Assembly (NCBI RefSeq): GCF_001664485.1
Contig: NZ_CP013635.1
Location: forward strand, 603,631 to 667,630
Reading direction: 5' to 3'
From: Rhizobium sp. N324
GTDB lineage: Bacteria; Pseudomonadota; Alphaproteobacteria; Rhizobiales; Rhizobiaceae
DNA length: 64,000 bases
The notes beneath the pieces are model-generated. The model did no database searches, was not told where the DNA came from, and worked only from the letters and a program-made list of their open reading frames with translations. Numbering within the stretch: position 1 is the first letter of the stretch; the number at the start of each line of letters is the position of its first letter. Position numbers and translations under genes: made by a program. Positions 7,062-15,743 of this stretch are shown piece after piece.

Positions 7062-8939
7062 TCATCTTTGCATCGCGCGCCGCAGAGCGACCAGCCGGAT
7101 GGGTGCGTCGCCGTCGGAGCCCCGGCTGCCGTGTTCCATGCCTGCCGTACTTCTGTCGCCGTCCAACTGAAATTGATTGACCAGATTCCGCAGGCGGCCC
7201 GCCTCGGAGGACAGAGAGGCGGCGGCGGCCGTCGACTGTTCGACCATTGCCGCATTTTGCTGGGTCGCCTGGTCCATATGATTGACGGCGGTGTTGATCT
7301 CGGCAAGTCCGGTCGATTGCTCGCGCGCCGAGGTGGCAATCGCATCCATGAGCTGGTTGATCTGTACGACGTGCTCGCCAATCGCTTTCAGTGACGTGCC
7401 GGTTTCGAGCACCAGTTTGACGCCATTTTTGACGTCCGTCGACGACTTCTGGATGAAGCCTTTGATCTCCTTGGCTGCGTGAGCAGCGCGCTGGGCAAGC
7501 TCACGGACTTCTTGTGCAACCACGGCAAAACCCTTGCCCGCCTCCCCCGCACGGGCAGCTTCAACGCCGGCGTTCAGCGCCAGAAGGTTGGTCTGGAAGG
7601 CGATTTCATCGATTGCACCGATGATGTTGGAAATCTGTTCCGAACTATCCTCGATGCGTCGCATGGCCTGTTCCGCCTCCGCAACGACAGTTGCCGACCG
7701 CTGAGCGCTGATATCGGCCTCGAGGGCCACATTGCGTGCCTCGTCGGTGCGTTTGGACGCCATCGTCACATTCGACGTGATCTCGTCCAGGGCTGCGGCC
7801 GTCTCCTCGAGAGAGGCTGCTTGCTGTTCGGTACGTTTAGAAAGGTCTTGCGCAGCCGATGCGATCTCGCCGCTACCGCTATCTATGCTGTGTACCGTCT
7901 GGAGCACGGCCCCGATCGTCGTGCCCAATTGCCGGAGCGAAGCGTTGAAGTCTTCGCGCAAGGTCTCGTATTCGGCGGCAAATTGATCGGAAAGCTGGAA
8001 GGATATGTCGCCGGCTGCAAGCCGCCGAAGGCCTCCACCCAAGCTCGTGGTTGCGAAGCGCAATTGTTCGGCCTCACGTTCGGCGCGCTGCTGGGCTGCC
8101 GCGCGCACTGCCTCACTCTCGCTGCGGGAGAGAGCAGCTTCCTTCTCGAGCCTGACGACACTGAGAGCATTCTGGCGGAAAACTTCGACGGCGCCGGCCA
8201 TTTCGCCAACTTCGTCGGCGCGGCCGGCACCAGGTATGTCGCTATCGAGGTCACCGTCCGACAGACGCCTCATGGCGGAGGCGATGCTTCGGATCGGATT
8301 GGCGATGCCGAATATTGCAAACGCGATGCCTGCCATGGCGATCAGCACGGCCAGCGCTGCGATTGCGGCCGTCAACATGAAGGCGGACGCCGCGGAACCA
8401 TCGCTGGCGGCCACAAAACCTTCGGCCTGGCTGAGAATGAACGCAACCAGATCGCCCACACCCTTGTCCACCAACTCGGATTGCGGCTCCATATCTTGCT
8501 TGAAGAAACGAACCGCGTCGGCTGCCTTGCCGTTATTTTGCAGCGCAATCATCTGCTCTGCCAACCCGCGATACTTGCTCAGTTCAGGCTTGATCTGATT
8601 GATCAGTTCGCGCCCGCGCTCGGTGCGGACGCCCTTTTCATATTCGGTGACGACCTTCTCGACCGCGGCGCCGGCGGCATCGATTTTTTGTTGCCCGACG
8701 GTGCGCTCCTCCGCTGTATCCTCCAGAAGATACTGGGCGTAGACCAGTCTCAGATCGAGGAAGTTACCCTTGATCTCCCGCGCGGTCACAAGCCGCTGCA
8801 TCCAGAAGGTCCCGATCTGCTCAGTATTGGCACGAAGTGTCGAAATCGTGCTCAGCGAGACATAGGACAGGCCAACCATGAACAGGCTGATGATCGACAG
8901 CTTCACGATCAGGGCTTGCTTGATACTGGGGCGCTTCAT
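7062..8939 (-). CDS. Methyl-accepting chemotaxis protein
   Basis: Transmembrane chemoreceptor of 625 residues. Membrane helix 1 is about residues 11-31, followed by a helical four-helix-bundle ligand domain (about 32-185), membrane helix 2 (about 187-212), a HAMP domain (RSIASAMRRLSDGDLDSDIP, about 215-265) and a cytoplasmic signalling coiled coil. The hairpin tip is the highly conserved EIAFQTNLLALNAGVEAARA. There is no C-terminal CheR-tether pentapeptide. GAGGAGACCCGC precedes the ATG. The gene stands alone, facing away from vbsP. The ligand is unknown. Confidence 0.92.
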   Translation of the reverse strand: MKRPSIKQALIVKLSIISLFMVGLSYVSLSTISTLRANTEQIGTFWMQRLVTAREIKGNFLDLRLVYAQYLLEDTAEERTVGQQKIDAAGAAVEKVVTEYEKGVRTERGRELINQIKPELSKYRGLAEQMIALQNNGKAADAVRFFKQDMEPQSELVDKGVGDLVAFILSQAEGFVAASDGSAASAFMLTAAIAALAVLIAMAGIAFAIFGIANPIRSIASAMRRLSDGDLDSDIPGAGRADEVGEMAGAVEVFRQNALSVVRLEKEAALSRSESEAVRAAAQQRAEREAEQLRFATTSLGGGLRRLAAGDISFQLSDQFAAEYETLREDFNASLRQLGTTIGAVLQTVHSIDSGSGEIASAAQDLSKRTEQQAASLEETAAALDEITSNVTMASKRTDEARNVALEADISAQRSATVVAEAEQAMRRIEDSSEQISNIIGAIDEIAFQTNLLALNAGVEAARAGEAGKGFAVVAQEVRELAQRAAHAAKEIKGFIQKSSTDVKNGVKLVLETGTSLKAIGEHVVQINQLMDAIATSAREQSTGLAEINTAVNHMDQATQQNAAMVEQSTAAAASLSSEAGRLRNLVNQFQLDGDRSTAGMEHGSRGSDGDAPIRLVALRRAMQR

Positions 8940-9273
8940 GCGGGTCTCCTCGAAGATAACTGGGACGACCGGCTTGCCGGTTGATGCAAGATCTCACACC
9001 GGATTCAATAATTTAGTATTAACTAAACAATGGATTCGCTGGGTTTTAGAAAATCTTCTGCGCCGATCGATACTTCCGCGATTACTTAACCGCGCCACGA
9101 CCCCAAGTTACTGGAAAATTTGCGAAAAAATCAGCTATAGCGAGCGAACATTGGATCGTCTCAACCTGGAGATTCCTCAAATATGGCCCGGCCGACCAAG
9201 ACCTCAGCGCCCACTGTAAACGATTGACCGACTGCGCGCTTGCCGTGCGGTGTCGAGCAGCCATACTGGATCT
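8940..9273. promoter_or_regulatory. Intergenic region with a TTTAGT palindrome upstream of the chemoreceptor gene
   Basis: 334 bases without a gene between the divergent chemoreceptor and vbsP genes. The central part is AT-rich and holds a perfect inverted repeat, TTTAGT-ATTA-ACTAAA, at 9012-9027. It could be an operator or part of the chemoreceptor promoter. No TGA-N9-TCA iron operator and no RpoI-type promoter is seen here, consistent with reports that vbsP is not iron-regulated. Confidence 0.35.
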
Positions 9274-9993
9274 ATGCAGCAATCAGATACTCAACCCGCC
9301 GCTATCGAAATCACTCTGTGGCAATATTCCAGGAACGACCGCGACTGGAACCGCTGGATGCGGTCGCTTTCACAGGATGAACGAGATCGGGCGGCGACCT
9401 ATCGCTTCGAAGGAGATCGCGCCTCATTCATGGCCGGCCGCTATCTGTTGCGGCGGCTGTTGAGCGGCCATCTCGGAACGGTGCCGGGTGCCGTCGTTTT
9501 TGTTGCAGACAAGCAGGGTAAGCCGAGGCTCGAGGGTTGCGATGCGCCGCAATTCAGCCTCGCCAATGCCGATGGGCTGGTGGCGGTCGCTGTCGCGTCA
9601 GGATGTGACCACGTCGGAATAGACTGCGAACGCGCCGACGTGGAGATCGAAGCGGCGGCAGTCGAGAGCTATTGCAGTGGGGACGAGCGACGCTGGCTTG
9701 CGGAATTGCCCGCCGGCGAACGGGCGCAAACGGCTGTCGCACTCTGGACGCTGAAGGAGAGCCACCTGAAGGCGCTCGGCGTCGGGCTGCGCGAGGATCC
9801 TCGCAATGTCGCTTTCGCCTGGAAAGACGGCATCCCTGTGATAATCGATGGCGGCGATCGCGATCGGCGATGGCATCATCGTCTGGTCGAAAGCGGCAGC
9901 CGGCACGTCGTGGCGCTGGCTGCCTGCTCGCAATCCGGGCTCCCCGGCATTTCTATACGGATATTTCAGGACGACAGCATGCCGTCCGAATAG
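9274..9993 (+). CDS. vbsP: 4'-phosphopantetheinyl transferase, vicibactin synthesis
   Basis: Activates the carrier domain of the peptide synthetase VbsS by adding phosphopantetheine from CoA. The product is 239 residues of the Sfp type: HVGIDCERAD (about residue 115) holds the Mg-binding Asp, and WTLKESHLKALGVGL (about residue 160) is the WxxKE signature. Start chosen at ATG 9274; a GTG at 9250 is in frame but neither has a strong ribosome site. The 3' end overlaps the convergent vbsO gene by 28 bases. Position beside vbsOSG and the family identify it as VbsP. Confidence 0.9.
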   Translation: MQQSDTQPAAIEITLWQYSRNDRDWNRWMRSLSQDERDRAATYRFEGDRASFMAGRYLLRRLLSGHLGTVPGAVVFVADKQGKPRLEGCDAPQFSLANADGLVAVAVASGCDHVGIDCERADVEIEAAAVESYCSGDERRWLAELPAGERAQTAVALWTLKESHLKALGVGLREDPRNVAFAWKDGIPVIIDGGDRDRRWHHRLVESGSRHVVALAACSQSGLPGISIRIFQDDSMPSE

Positions 9994-11324
9994 CCGGCTC
10001 TGAGCTGATGCGGCATTGCGGACGCCGTCTCCGTCGCCCAGGCGAGTTGCGCATTGTCCGGTTCCGCGTCGAAATGCTGCCGGCCGAGCAGCGTGTTGAC
10101 GATCGTCGCGCTGCGCCAGGCCATCAGACTCAGCTGAGAATCGGCGATGCCATGGGAATATCGACCGGCATTCTGCGCCAGCAGCCGGTTTGCCCGCGGG
10201 CCTGTCCATTGCATCGTGTAATCGTCGTTGAGCATGGGATAGCCGTTTCTGTCGAGCGTTATCCGTTCACCCAGCGAGGCGAGCGCATCCGGCAATCGGA
10301 ACCGGTAGCCGGTCGCCAGCACCACCGCATCCGCATGCAGCACCTCGATCCCGCCGTCGAATTGATTTCTGACGATGAGCCGATAGGCCTTGCCGTTCCG
10401 TTCCATCTGGATCACGTCGCGGCTCGGCGACAGAGATGCGTTCAGCGCGCTCGGCTCGAGATAGCGCAGCGCATAGAGGCGGCGGTAGATCGAATGAATC
10501 GTCGAAATCGACAGGCCGTCGCTGGTCAGGATCGAGTTCTTCAAGGCTGCCTGCTTCTGCTCGCCGCTGAGCTTCAGATAGGCCTGCACATACTCAGGCG
10601 AGAAGACCTGGTTTGAAAACGGCGTGTCGTTGATCGGTTCGAAATTGTGTCGTCGGCTGATCCATGTCAGCTCCTTCATCGAGCCGGGATCGGCAAGCAA
10701 GGCTTCGACAACCTCGCCGCCGCTCTGGCCGCCGCCAACGACGACGACGCGGCCGGCACGAAGATCGGTGATACGCGTTTTCGCCTCGCTGTTATGGAAG
10801 CAATCGGCACCCAGGAAGGGTTTTGCCCAGTCGGGCACGAAGGGCGAAGATCCCGTGCCGATCACCAGGTTCTTCGCTTCTTCCTGGCCGTTGTCGAAGC
10901 GCAGGACGAAGCGGTCGTCGCGGTGCTCGACGTCGCGAATGTCCGTTCCGAAACGCAAACCCTCCACGCCTTTGGCGACCCAGGCGAGATAACGTGCGAA
11001 TTCCTGCCGCGGAACGGCGTCATAGTTGGCGTTGAGGAAGGCGTAGAGCCTCTTGTGCGCCACCAGATAGGAGACGAACGACCAGCGGCTGGTCGGCAGG
11101 ACCGGGGTGACGAGGTCTTTCAGGAAGGACGACTGCAGCTCGACGCCGGGCATCATCATGCCCGGATGCCAGTCGAACGAGTCTCGCCGCTCGAAGAAGC
11201 GGCTGCGGAGCTCGGGCACCGATTCCAGCAGGCAGGCGAGGCTCAGATTGGAGGGGCCGATACCGATGCCGGCAAGATCGAACGGCTCGTTGAGGGCGTC
11301 CCTGCGGGTAAAAGCGACGGTCAT
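9966..11324 (-). CDS. vbsO: L-ornithine N5-monooxygenase, vicibactin synthesis
   Basis: Flavin enzyme that hydroxylates the side-chain amine of L-ornithine with NADPH and O2, the first step in making the hydroxamate. The product is 452 residues. FAD-binding GIGIGPSNLSLA lies at about residues 18-29, the NADPH-binding VVVVGGGQSGGEVVEAL at about 190, and the C-terminal ATGYRF motif at about 335. It is last in the vbsG-vbsS-vbsO operon, its ATG overlapping the vbsS stop (ATGA). The operon starts from an RpoI-type promoter upstream of vbsG. Confidence 0.95.
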   Translation of the reverse strand: MTVAFTRRDALNEPFDLAGIGIGPSNLSLACLLESVPELRSRFFERRDSFDWHPGMMMPGVELQSSFLKDLVTPVLPTSRWSFVSYLVAHKRLYAFLNANYDAVPRQEFARYLAWVAKGVEGLRFGTDIRDVEHRDDRFVLRFDNGQEEAKNLVIGTGSSPFVPDWAKPFLGADCFHNSEAKTRITDLRAGRVVVVGGGQSGGEVVEALLADPGSMKELTWISRRHNFEPINDTPFSNQVFSPEYVQAYLKLSGEQKQAALKNSILTSDGLSISTIHSIYRRLYALRYLEPSALNASLSPSRDVIQMERNGKAYRLIVRNQFDGGIEVLHADAVVLATGYRFRLPDALASLGERITLDRNGYPMLNDDYTMQWTGPRANRLLAQNAGRYSHGIADSQLSLMAWRSATIVNTLLGRQHFDAEPDNAQLAWATETASAMPHQLRAGYSDGMLSS

Positions 11325-14300
11325 GCGAAGTCCTTCTCTGTTTCCTTGAGACGCAGGGCCAGCCTTGCGTGGAAGGCGGGAGACCCGATCATATGCAGAT
11401 GGTTGGTGCCGGTGATGATTTCGGCAGCCCGCGCCCGCGGCGACAGGCGGCGCCAGTCGATCAGGTTGAGGCCGCGGTTGAGGCTGTCGTCGGCCGCCCA
11501 GGGATAGATCGGCACATCGTGGGGAAGGAGCCGATGCTTGCGGAAGATCAGGGCGTTGTCGATCAGCACCCAGAACGTATGCTCGCGGCTGCTGATATCC
11601 GGCCCGTCTGTGGGAAGCGGGTCCTTCTCATCGCCGACGAAGCGCAGGAACTGGTCATAGGTGTCCGCGTCCATCGTCGACAGCAGCCGGTCCCATTCGG
11701 GGCGCATCGCCGTCTTCTGAAGCCATGCCTCGACGTCCCGGTGCAGCGCGTCACGCTCGCCCGGCCGGAATCTCGGTTTAGCGCCGATTGCAAATTCCGA
11801 TCCGAGATCGCAAACGTCGACCATCGCCATCATCCTGACGTCGACCTCGTTGCCGAGGGCGCGGGCAGCCTCATAGGCGAGAAGCCCACCCCAGGACCAG
11901 CCGAGGAAAGTGCAGGGCGCGCCTCTGCTATGGGTCCTGATATAGTCGACATAGCTCTCGATGATGTCTTCGATCGGCGCGCCGACTTCCTTCTTTTCGG
12001 ACAGCGAATGGCAAATGAAGCCGGTCGCCGGCTGATCGGCGCCGAGATAATCGACGAGCTTCACATATTCGCGGGTGCTGACGAGAAGCCCCGGAAAGCA
12101 ATAGAGCCGCGGCTTGGTACCGGAGGCGCGCAGCACGATCACCTCCGACAGATCGCGTTCGGCCCCCTGCTCCATCACGCCGGCAAAGGCGCGGATGGTA
12201 GGGTTGTTGAAGATATCGGCGACGGTGAGCGGCGTTTTCGGCCGGCGTTGCCGGAGCTGCGAAAGGATGCGGATCGCGCCGAGCGAATTGCCGCCGATCG
12301 CGAAGAAATTATCCTCGACGCTGATCGCTTCCAGCTTCAGAACCTGGCGCCAGACGTCCAGCACCTCCTCTTCGAGCGCGGTTGCCGGCTCGACGATATG
12401 GCGCTTGACCGGCTGCGGCGCCGGCAGCGCGAAACGGTCGAGCTTGCTGTTCGGATTGGTCGGCATCTTTTCCAGTTCGACCACCGCCGCCGGCACCATG
12501 TAGGAGGGCAGGCTGCGTTCGAGGCCGGCGCGGACGGTCTCGACGTTCAACGCCTCGTCCTTCTTGGAAACGACATAGGCGACCAGCGCCTTCTCGCCGG
12601 CATCGTCATCGCGCAGCACGACCAGCGCTTCGCCGACGCCGGGCTGCTGGAGGAGCGCGGCCTCGATCTCGCCGAGTTCGATGCGGTAGCCACGAAGTTT
12701 CACCTGATGGTCGACGCGGCCGACGAATTCGACGGTTCCGTCCTCACGCCAGCGCGTCAGATCGCCGGAGCGATAAAGCCGGCCGCCCTCCTTGGAAAAG
12801 GGATCGGGAATGAAGCGGTCCGCCGTCGTATCCGGCTTGCCGAGATAGCCGCGGGCGATGCCCTCGCCGCCGATATAGAGTTCGCCGGTCACGCCGATCG
12901 GGCACGGATTGAGGTCGGGGTCGAGCACATAGACGCGCCGCAGCCCGACGGCACGGCCGAGTGGCGCATAGACGCCCTGGAACGTCGTGCCGGCCCTCAC
13001 CTTCCAGACCATCGGCGTCATGATGGTTTCGGTGGGACCGTAACCATTGATCAGCCATTCCGATTTCAACGCCCGCGACAGGAGATCGAAGGTCGGTTGC
13101 GCCAGCCCCTCGCCGCCGAAGGAATAGAGCCGCATCGGCGGTGCGCCGTCGGTAATGTCAGCCCATTCCGCCAGCTGCTGCAGATAGGTTGTGGGGATGC
13201 TAGCATTGTTGGCGCCATGTTTGCGCATCGCCGTCAGCGTCTCCTCAGGCGTCCACAGCGGCTGATCGGGAAGAATGATGCTGCCGCCCTCCATCAGCGG
13301 GTTCATCCACCGCTCATGGCCACCATCCGAACTGAAGGGCAGGAACGGCAGCTCGCGGGATTCCGAACTCATGCCGTAAACGCGCGAGGTGTTTTGCAGA
13401 TGGTGCGTCAGCGGGCCGTGTTCGACGGCGACACCCTTCGGCAATCCCGTCGATCCCGAGGTGTACATGACATAGGCGAGCTGATCCTTGTGGGTGGGAA
13501 TATAGAGCGGCGTATCCGGCTCGCCGTCGAGATCGATCTTGTCGAGCTCGAGGACGATCGTGTCGAGTTCTTCCGGCAGGCGATGGCGCAGCCAGCTGTG
13601 GGTGAGCACGATCTTGACGCCGCCGTCGCGCAGGATGTGATGGTTGCGCGCCGGCGGATGATCGGGCTCGACCGGAATATAGGCGCCGCCGGCCTTCAGC
13701 GTCGCGAGGATGCCGACGACGGCCTCCGGCGAGCGCTTGATGAAGATGGCGACCGTGACTTCGGCGCGGACGCCGAGCTGCCGCAGCCGATGTCCGAGGC
13801 GATTGGTGCTCGCCTCCAGCCAGCCATGGCTCCACTCCTCGTCGCCATAGACGATCGCGGTCTTCTCAGGCGTCCGGCGCGAATGGGCGGCGATCAATTC
13901 ATGCACCGGCCTGTCGTCGTTGACGACATCATCCTCGTAAGGCGCCGACAACCAGTCGAGCTCGTCAGCCCCCACCAGTTCGATATCCTTGATGCGCACA
14001 TTCGGCTGCGCGACCATCTGCTCGAGCACGCCGCCGAAATGCCGGGCGATGCGGGCAACCAGAGCGCCGTCATAGAGATCCTGCGCGTAGTCGATCAGCC
14101 CGAATGCACCATCCGAATGCGCCTCGACCACCAGGGAAAGCTCGCTGTCGGCGCGGGCGCCCGGCGGCTCCAGATTTGTGGCATGGCTCGGTACCGCATA
14201 GGGTCCGCGGAATTCGAACAGTGCCTTGACCACGGCTTCCTGGGCGGCGGCTTCGTCGACCACCAGTTCCTGGGTGATGCGCTCCAGCGGCACGAGTCGG

Positions 14301-15310
14301 CGTTGCCCCTCCTCGCCTGCCGACGAGATCGCCGCGATGACATCGCCGAGAGAATATCTAGAGGTCAGTGACAGGATGAGCGGCAGCACCTGCTCGGCAC
14401 GGCCGCGGCTGGCAAAATGCTGCGTTTCGGGCCGCGCGACCAGCAGGCCGGTCAGCAAAGCGTAGTTGCCGCTATAGCGCGCGAGCAGCGCACAAAAGGC
14501 GGCGTGCAGCACGCGCTCGACATGAACGCCCTTAGCCCCGGCATGCCGTTCGAGTTTGCTCCAGAGGTCGGGCTCGATCGAAAATCGATGCTGGGCGCGC
14601 GCCACGCCGGCCAGCCCGCCGCTGTTGAAGCGGGTCGGGAAGGTCGAGGCGGCATAGTCGAGACCGATCGCATCGCGCCAATAGGCAAGGGCTTCCCGCG
14701 CCTCGTCCGTCTCCAGCCAATCGGCCTCGCGCGTCCCGGCCGAGATTTCCAGCGGATGCATGTCGCCAACGGGCTCGCCATCGAGAAGGCGTGCCAGCGA
14801 CCCGGCGAGAACGGATTTTTCGTGGTCGTCGCAGACGATCGGATGCAGCACGATCGTCAGCAGCGACTGCCCCTGGGCAAGCCGGATGATCTGGATGCGC
14901 GCACCCGGCCCCTCCAGGAGATCGAAGCGCTTGTCGCGGAAGGCTTTCCTTGCCGCCGACGCATCCGGCTCGGAGGGGGCCGCGCCGTCTTTGCCGAGGA
15001 TCTCGATCGGCACCGCGTTCGATGCGCCGCGATATTGCTCGATGCGGCCGCCCGCCAGCCGGCGGAAGCGCAAGGCAAGCGACGGATTCTGCGCCACGAG
15101 CGCCCGGCAGGCGCCGGCAATCGTCTCGATGTCGGCTGCCGGGCTCAATCGCAGCCCGATGACCTGGTCGGGAAAAACCGTGTAATTGCCGATCTGCTCC
15201 AGCGACCAGATGCGCTTCTGTGCGATCGTCAGCGGAAAGCTCTCGAAGACCGCATCCATTGCAGCATCGGTCGGGGAAGCATCGGCGAAATTGGTGATTT
15301 GCTTGTTCAT
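11321..15310 (-). CDS. vbsS: Vicibactin non-ribosomal peptide synthetase (C-A-PCP-TE)
   Basis: Single-module synthetase that loads the hydroxyornithine-derived unit and, through its thioesterase, joins and cyclises three units into vicibactin. The product is 1,329 residues: condensation-like domain (about 25-445), adenylation domain (about 480-965; MYTSGSTGLPKG near 617, NGYGPTET near 755, GYRIELGEIEAA near 880, NSKLDR near 960), carrier domain (GGNSLGA near 1008, Ser for phosphopantetheine) and thioesterase (GWSWGG near 1138, with NHLHM near the end supplying the likely His). The start at 15310 follows GGATCCCCAAG and lies 20 bases after vbsG. The condensation His motif is degenerate (see findings). 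Confidence 0.95.
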   Translation of the reverse strand: MNKQITNFADASPTDAAMDAVFESFPLTIAQKRIWSLEQIGNYTVFPDQVIGLRLSPAADIETIAGACRALVAQNPSLALRFRRLAGGRIEQYRGASNAVPIEILGKDGAAPSEPDASAARKAFRDKRFDLLEGPGARIQIIRLAQGQSLLTIVLHPIVCDDHEKSVLAGSLARLLDGEPVGDMHPLEISAGTREADWLETDEAREALAYWRDAIGLDYAASTFPTRFNSGGLAGVARAQHRFSIEPDLWSKLERHAGAKGVHVERVLHAAFCALLARYSGNYALLTGLLVARPETQHFASRGRAEQVLPLILSLTSRYSLGDVIAAISSAGEEGQRRLVPLERITQELVVDEAAAQEAVVKALFEFRGPYAVPSHATNLEPPGARADSELSLVVEAHSDGAFGLIDYAQDLYDGALVARIARHFGGVLEQMVAQPNVRIKDIELVGADELDWLSAPYEDDVVNDDRPVHELIAAHSRRTPEKTAIVYGDEEWSHGWLEASTNRLGHRLRQLGVRAEVTVAIFIKRSPEAVVGILATLKAGGAYIPVEPDHPPARNHHILRDGGVKIVLTHSWLRHRLPEELDTIVLELDKIDLDGEPDTPLYIPTHKDQLAYVMYTSGSTGLPKGVAVEHGPLTHHLQNTSRVYGMSSESRELPFLPFSSDGGHERWMNPLMEGGSIILPDQPLWTPEETLTAMRKHGANNASIPTTYLQQLAEWADITDGAPPMRLYSFGGEGLAQPTFDLLSRALKSEWLINGYGPTETIMTPMVWKVRAGTTFQGVYAPLGRAVGLRRVYVLDPDLNPCPIGVTGELYIGGEGIARGYLGKPDTTADRFIPDPFSKEGGRLYRSGDLTRWREDGTVEFVGRVDHQVKLRGYRIELGEIEAALLQQPGVGEALVVLRDDDAGEKALVAYVVSKKDEALNVETVRAGLERSLPSYMVPAAVVELEKMPTNPNSKLDRFALPAPQPVKRHIVEPATALEEEVLDVWRQVLKLEAISVEDNFFAIGGNSLGAIRILSQLRQRRPKTPLTVADIFNNPTIRAFAGVMEQGAERDLSEVIVLRASGTKPRLYCFPGLLVSTREYVKLVDYLGADQPATGFICHSLSEKKEVGAPIEDIIESYVDYIRTHSRGAPCTFLGWSWGGLLAYEAARALGNEVDVRMMAMVDVCDLGSEFAIGAKPRFRPGERDALHRDVEAWLQKTAMRPEWDRLLSTMDADTYDQFLRFVGDEKDPLPTDGPDISSREHTFWVLIDNALIFRKHRLLPHDVPIYPWAADDSLNRGLNLIDWRRLSPRARAAEIITGTNHLHMIGSPAFHARLALRLKETEKDFA

Positions 15311-15330
15311 CTTGGGGATCCGGACGTTAT

Positions 15331-15549
15331 TCAGAGACGCGCATCGCCTGACATTGCCGAGCGCAGCGAGAGGGGACGCGGGTCGGTCCAGACGTCGCGG
15401 ATATGGGCCAGGCATTCCTGACGTGAACCGGCAAAGCCGGTCCGCTCCCAGCCGGTGGGAATCCGCTTGTCCTGCGGCCAGACCGAGTGGTGGTGCTCGG
15501 TGTCGATGACGACGATCCAGAGATCGTCGCGAGGCTCAAAACTATCCAT
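15331..15549 (-). CDS. vbsG: MbtH-like protein, vicibactin synthesis
   Basis: Small chaperone-like partner that binds the adenylation domain of VbsS and supports its activity. The product is 72 residues, standard MbtH length, with the signature spread over DTEHHHSVWPQDKRIPTGW and TGF...ECLAHIRDVW. AGGAGCTTTCG precedes the ATG. It is first in the vbsGSO operon, 38 bases downstream of the RpoI-type -10 element. Confidence 0.93.
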   Translation of the reverse strand: MDSFEPRDDLWIVVIDTEHHHSVWPQDKRIPTGWERTGFAGSRQECLAHIRDVWTDPRPLSLRSAMSGDARL

Positions 15550-15586
15550 CGAAAGCTCCTGCGGTGATTGATGTCATGCGCAAATG

Positions 15587-15610
15587 ACGGATCCCGACGG
15601 CTGCGGTTTA
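15587..15610 (-). promoter_or_regulatory. Putative RpoI-dependent promoter of vbsGSO
   Basis: Minus-strand TAAAC (15606-15610) and CGT (15587-15589) are separated by exactly 16 bases, matching the TAAAT-N16-CGT form known for PvdS-type iron-starvation sigma factors. Flanking bases (CTAAA...GGAT.CGTCATT) are shared with the divergent vbsADL promoter. RpoI dependence of both operons is established in R. leguminosarum. Confidence 0.75.
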
Positions 15611-15645
15611 GAAAATTGCTGAGAATTTTTTTCTTCGCCTACCCC

Positions 15646-15669
15646 TAAATCCGCCGGAAGATGGATCGT
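15646..15669 (+). promoter_or_regulatory. Putative RpoI-dependent promoter of vbsADL
   Basis: TAAAT (15646-15650) and CGT (15667-15669) with exactly 16 bases between, an exact match to the PvdS/RpoI-type pattern. It leaves a leader of about 70 bases before the vbsA ATG at 15744. It faces away from the vbsGSO promoter, 36 bases apart. Confidence 0.8.
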
Positions 15670-15743
15670 CATTCTACCAAATCGGCACAAGAGCGCGCTT
15701 CATGCTCGCCGCATCAAAAGCCCTGCCGGTCAAGGAGAACATC

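Noticed and set aside
11369-14371. A 1,000-codon open frame on the plus strand
   Set aside because: It is antisense to vbsS, has no recognisable domain and an Arg/Asp-rich composition typical of reverse-frame reading through GC-rich codons.
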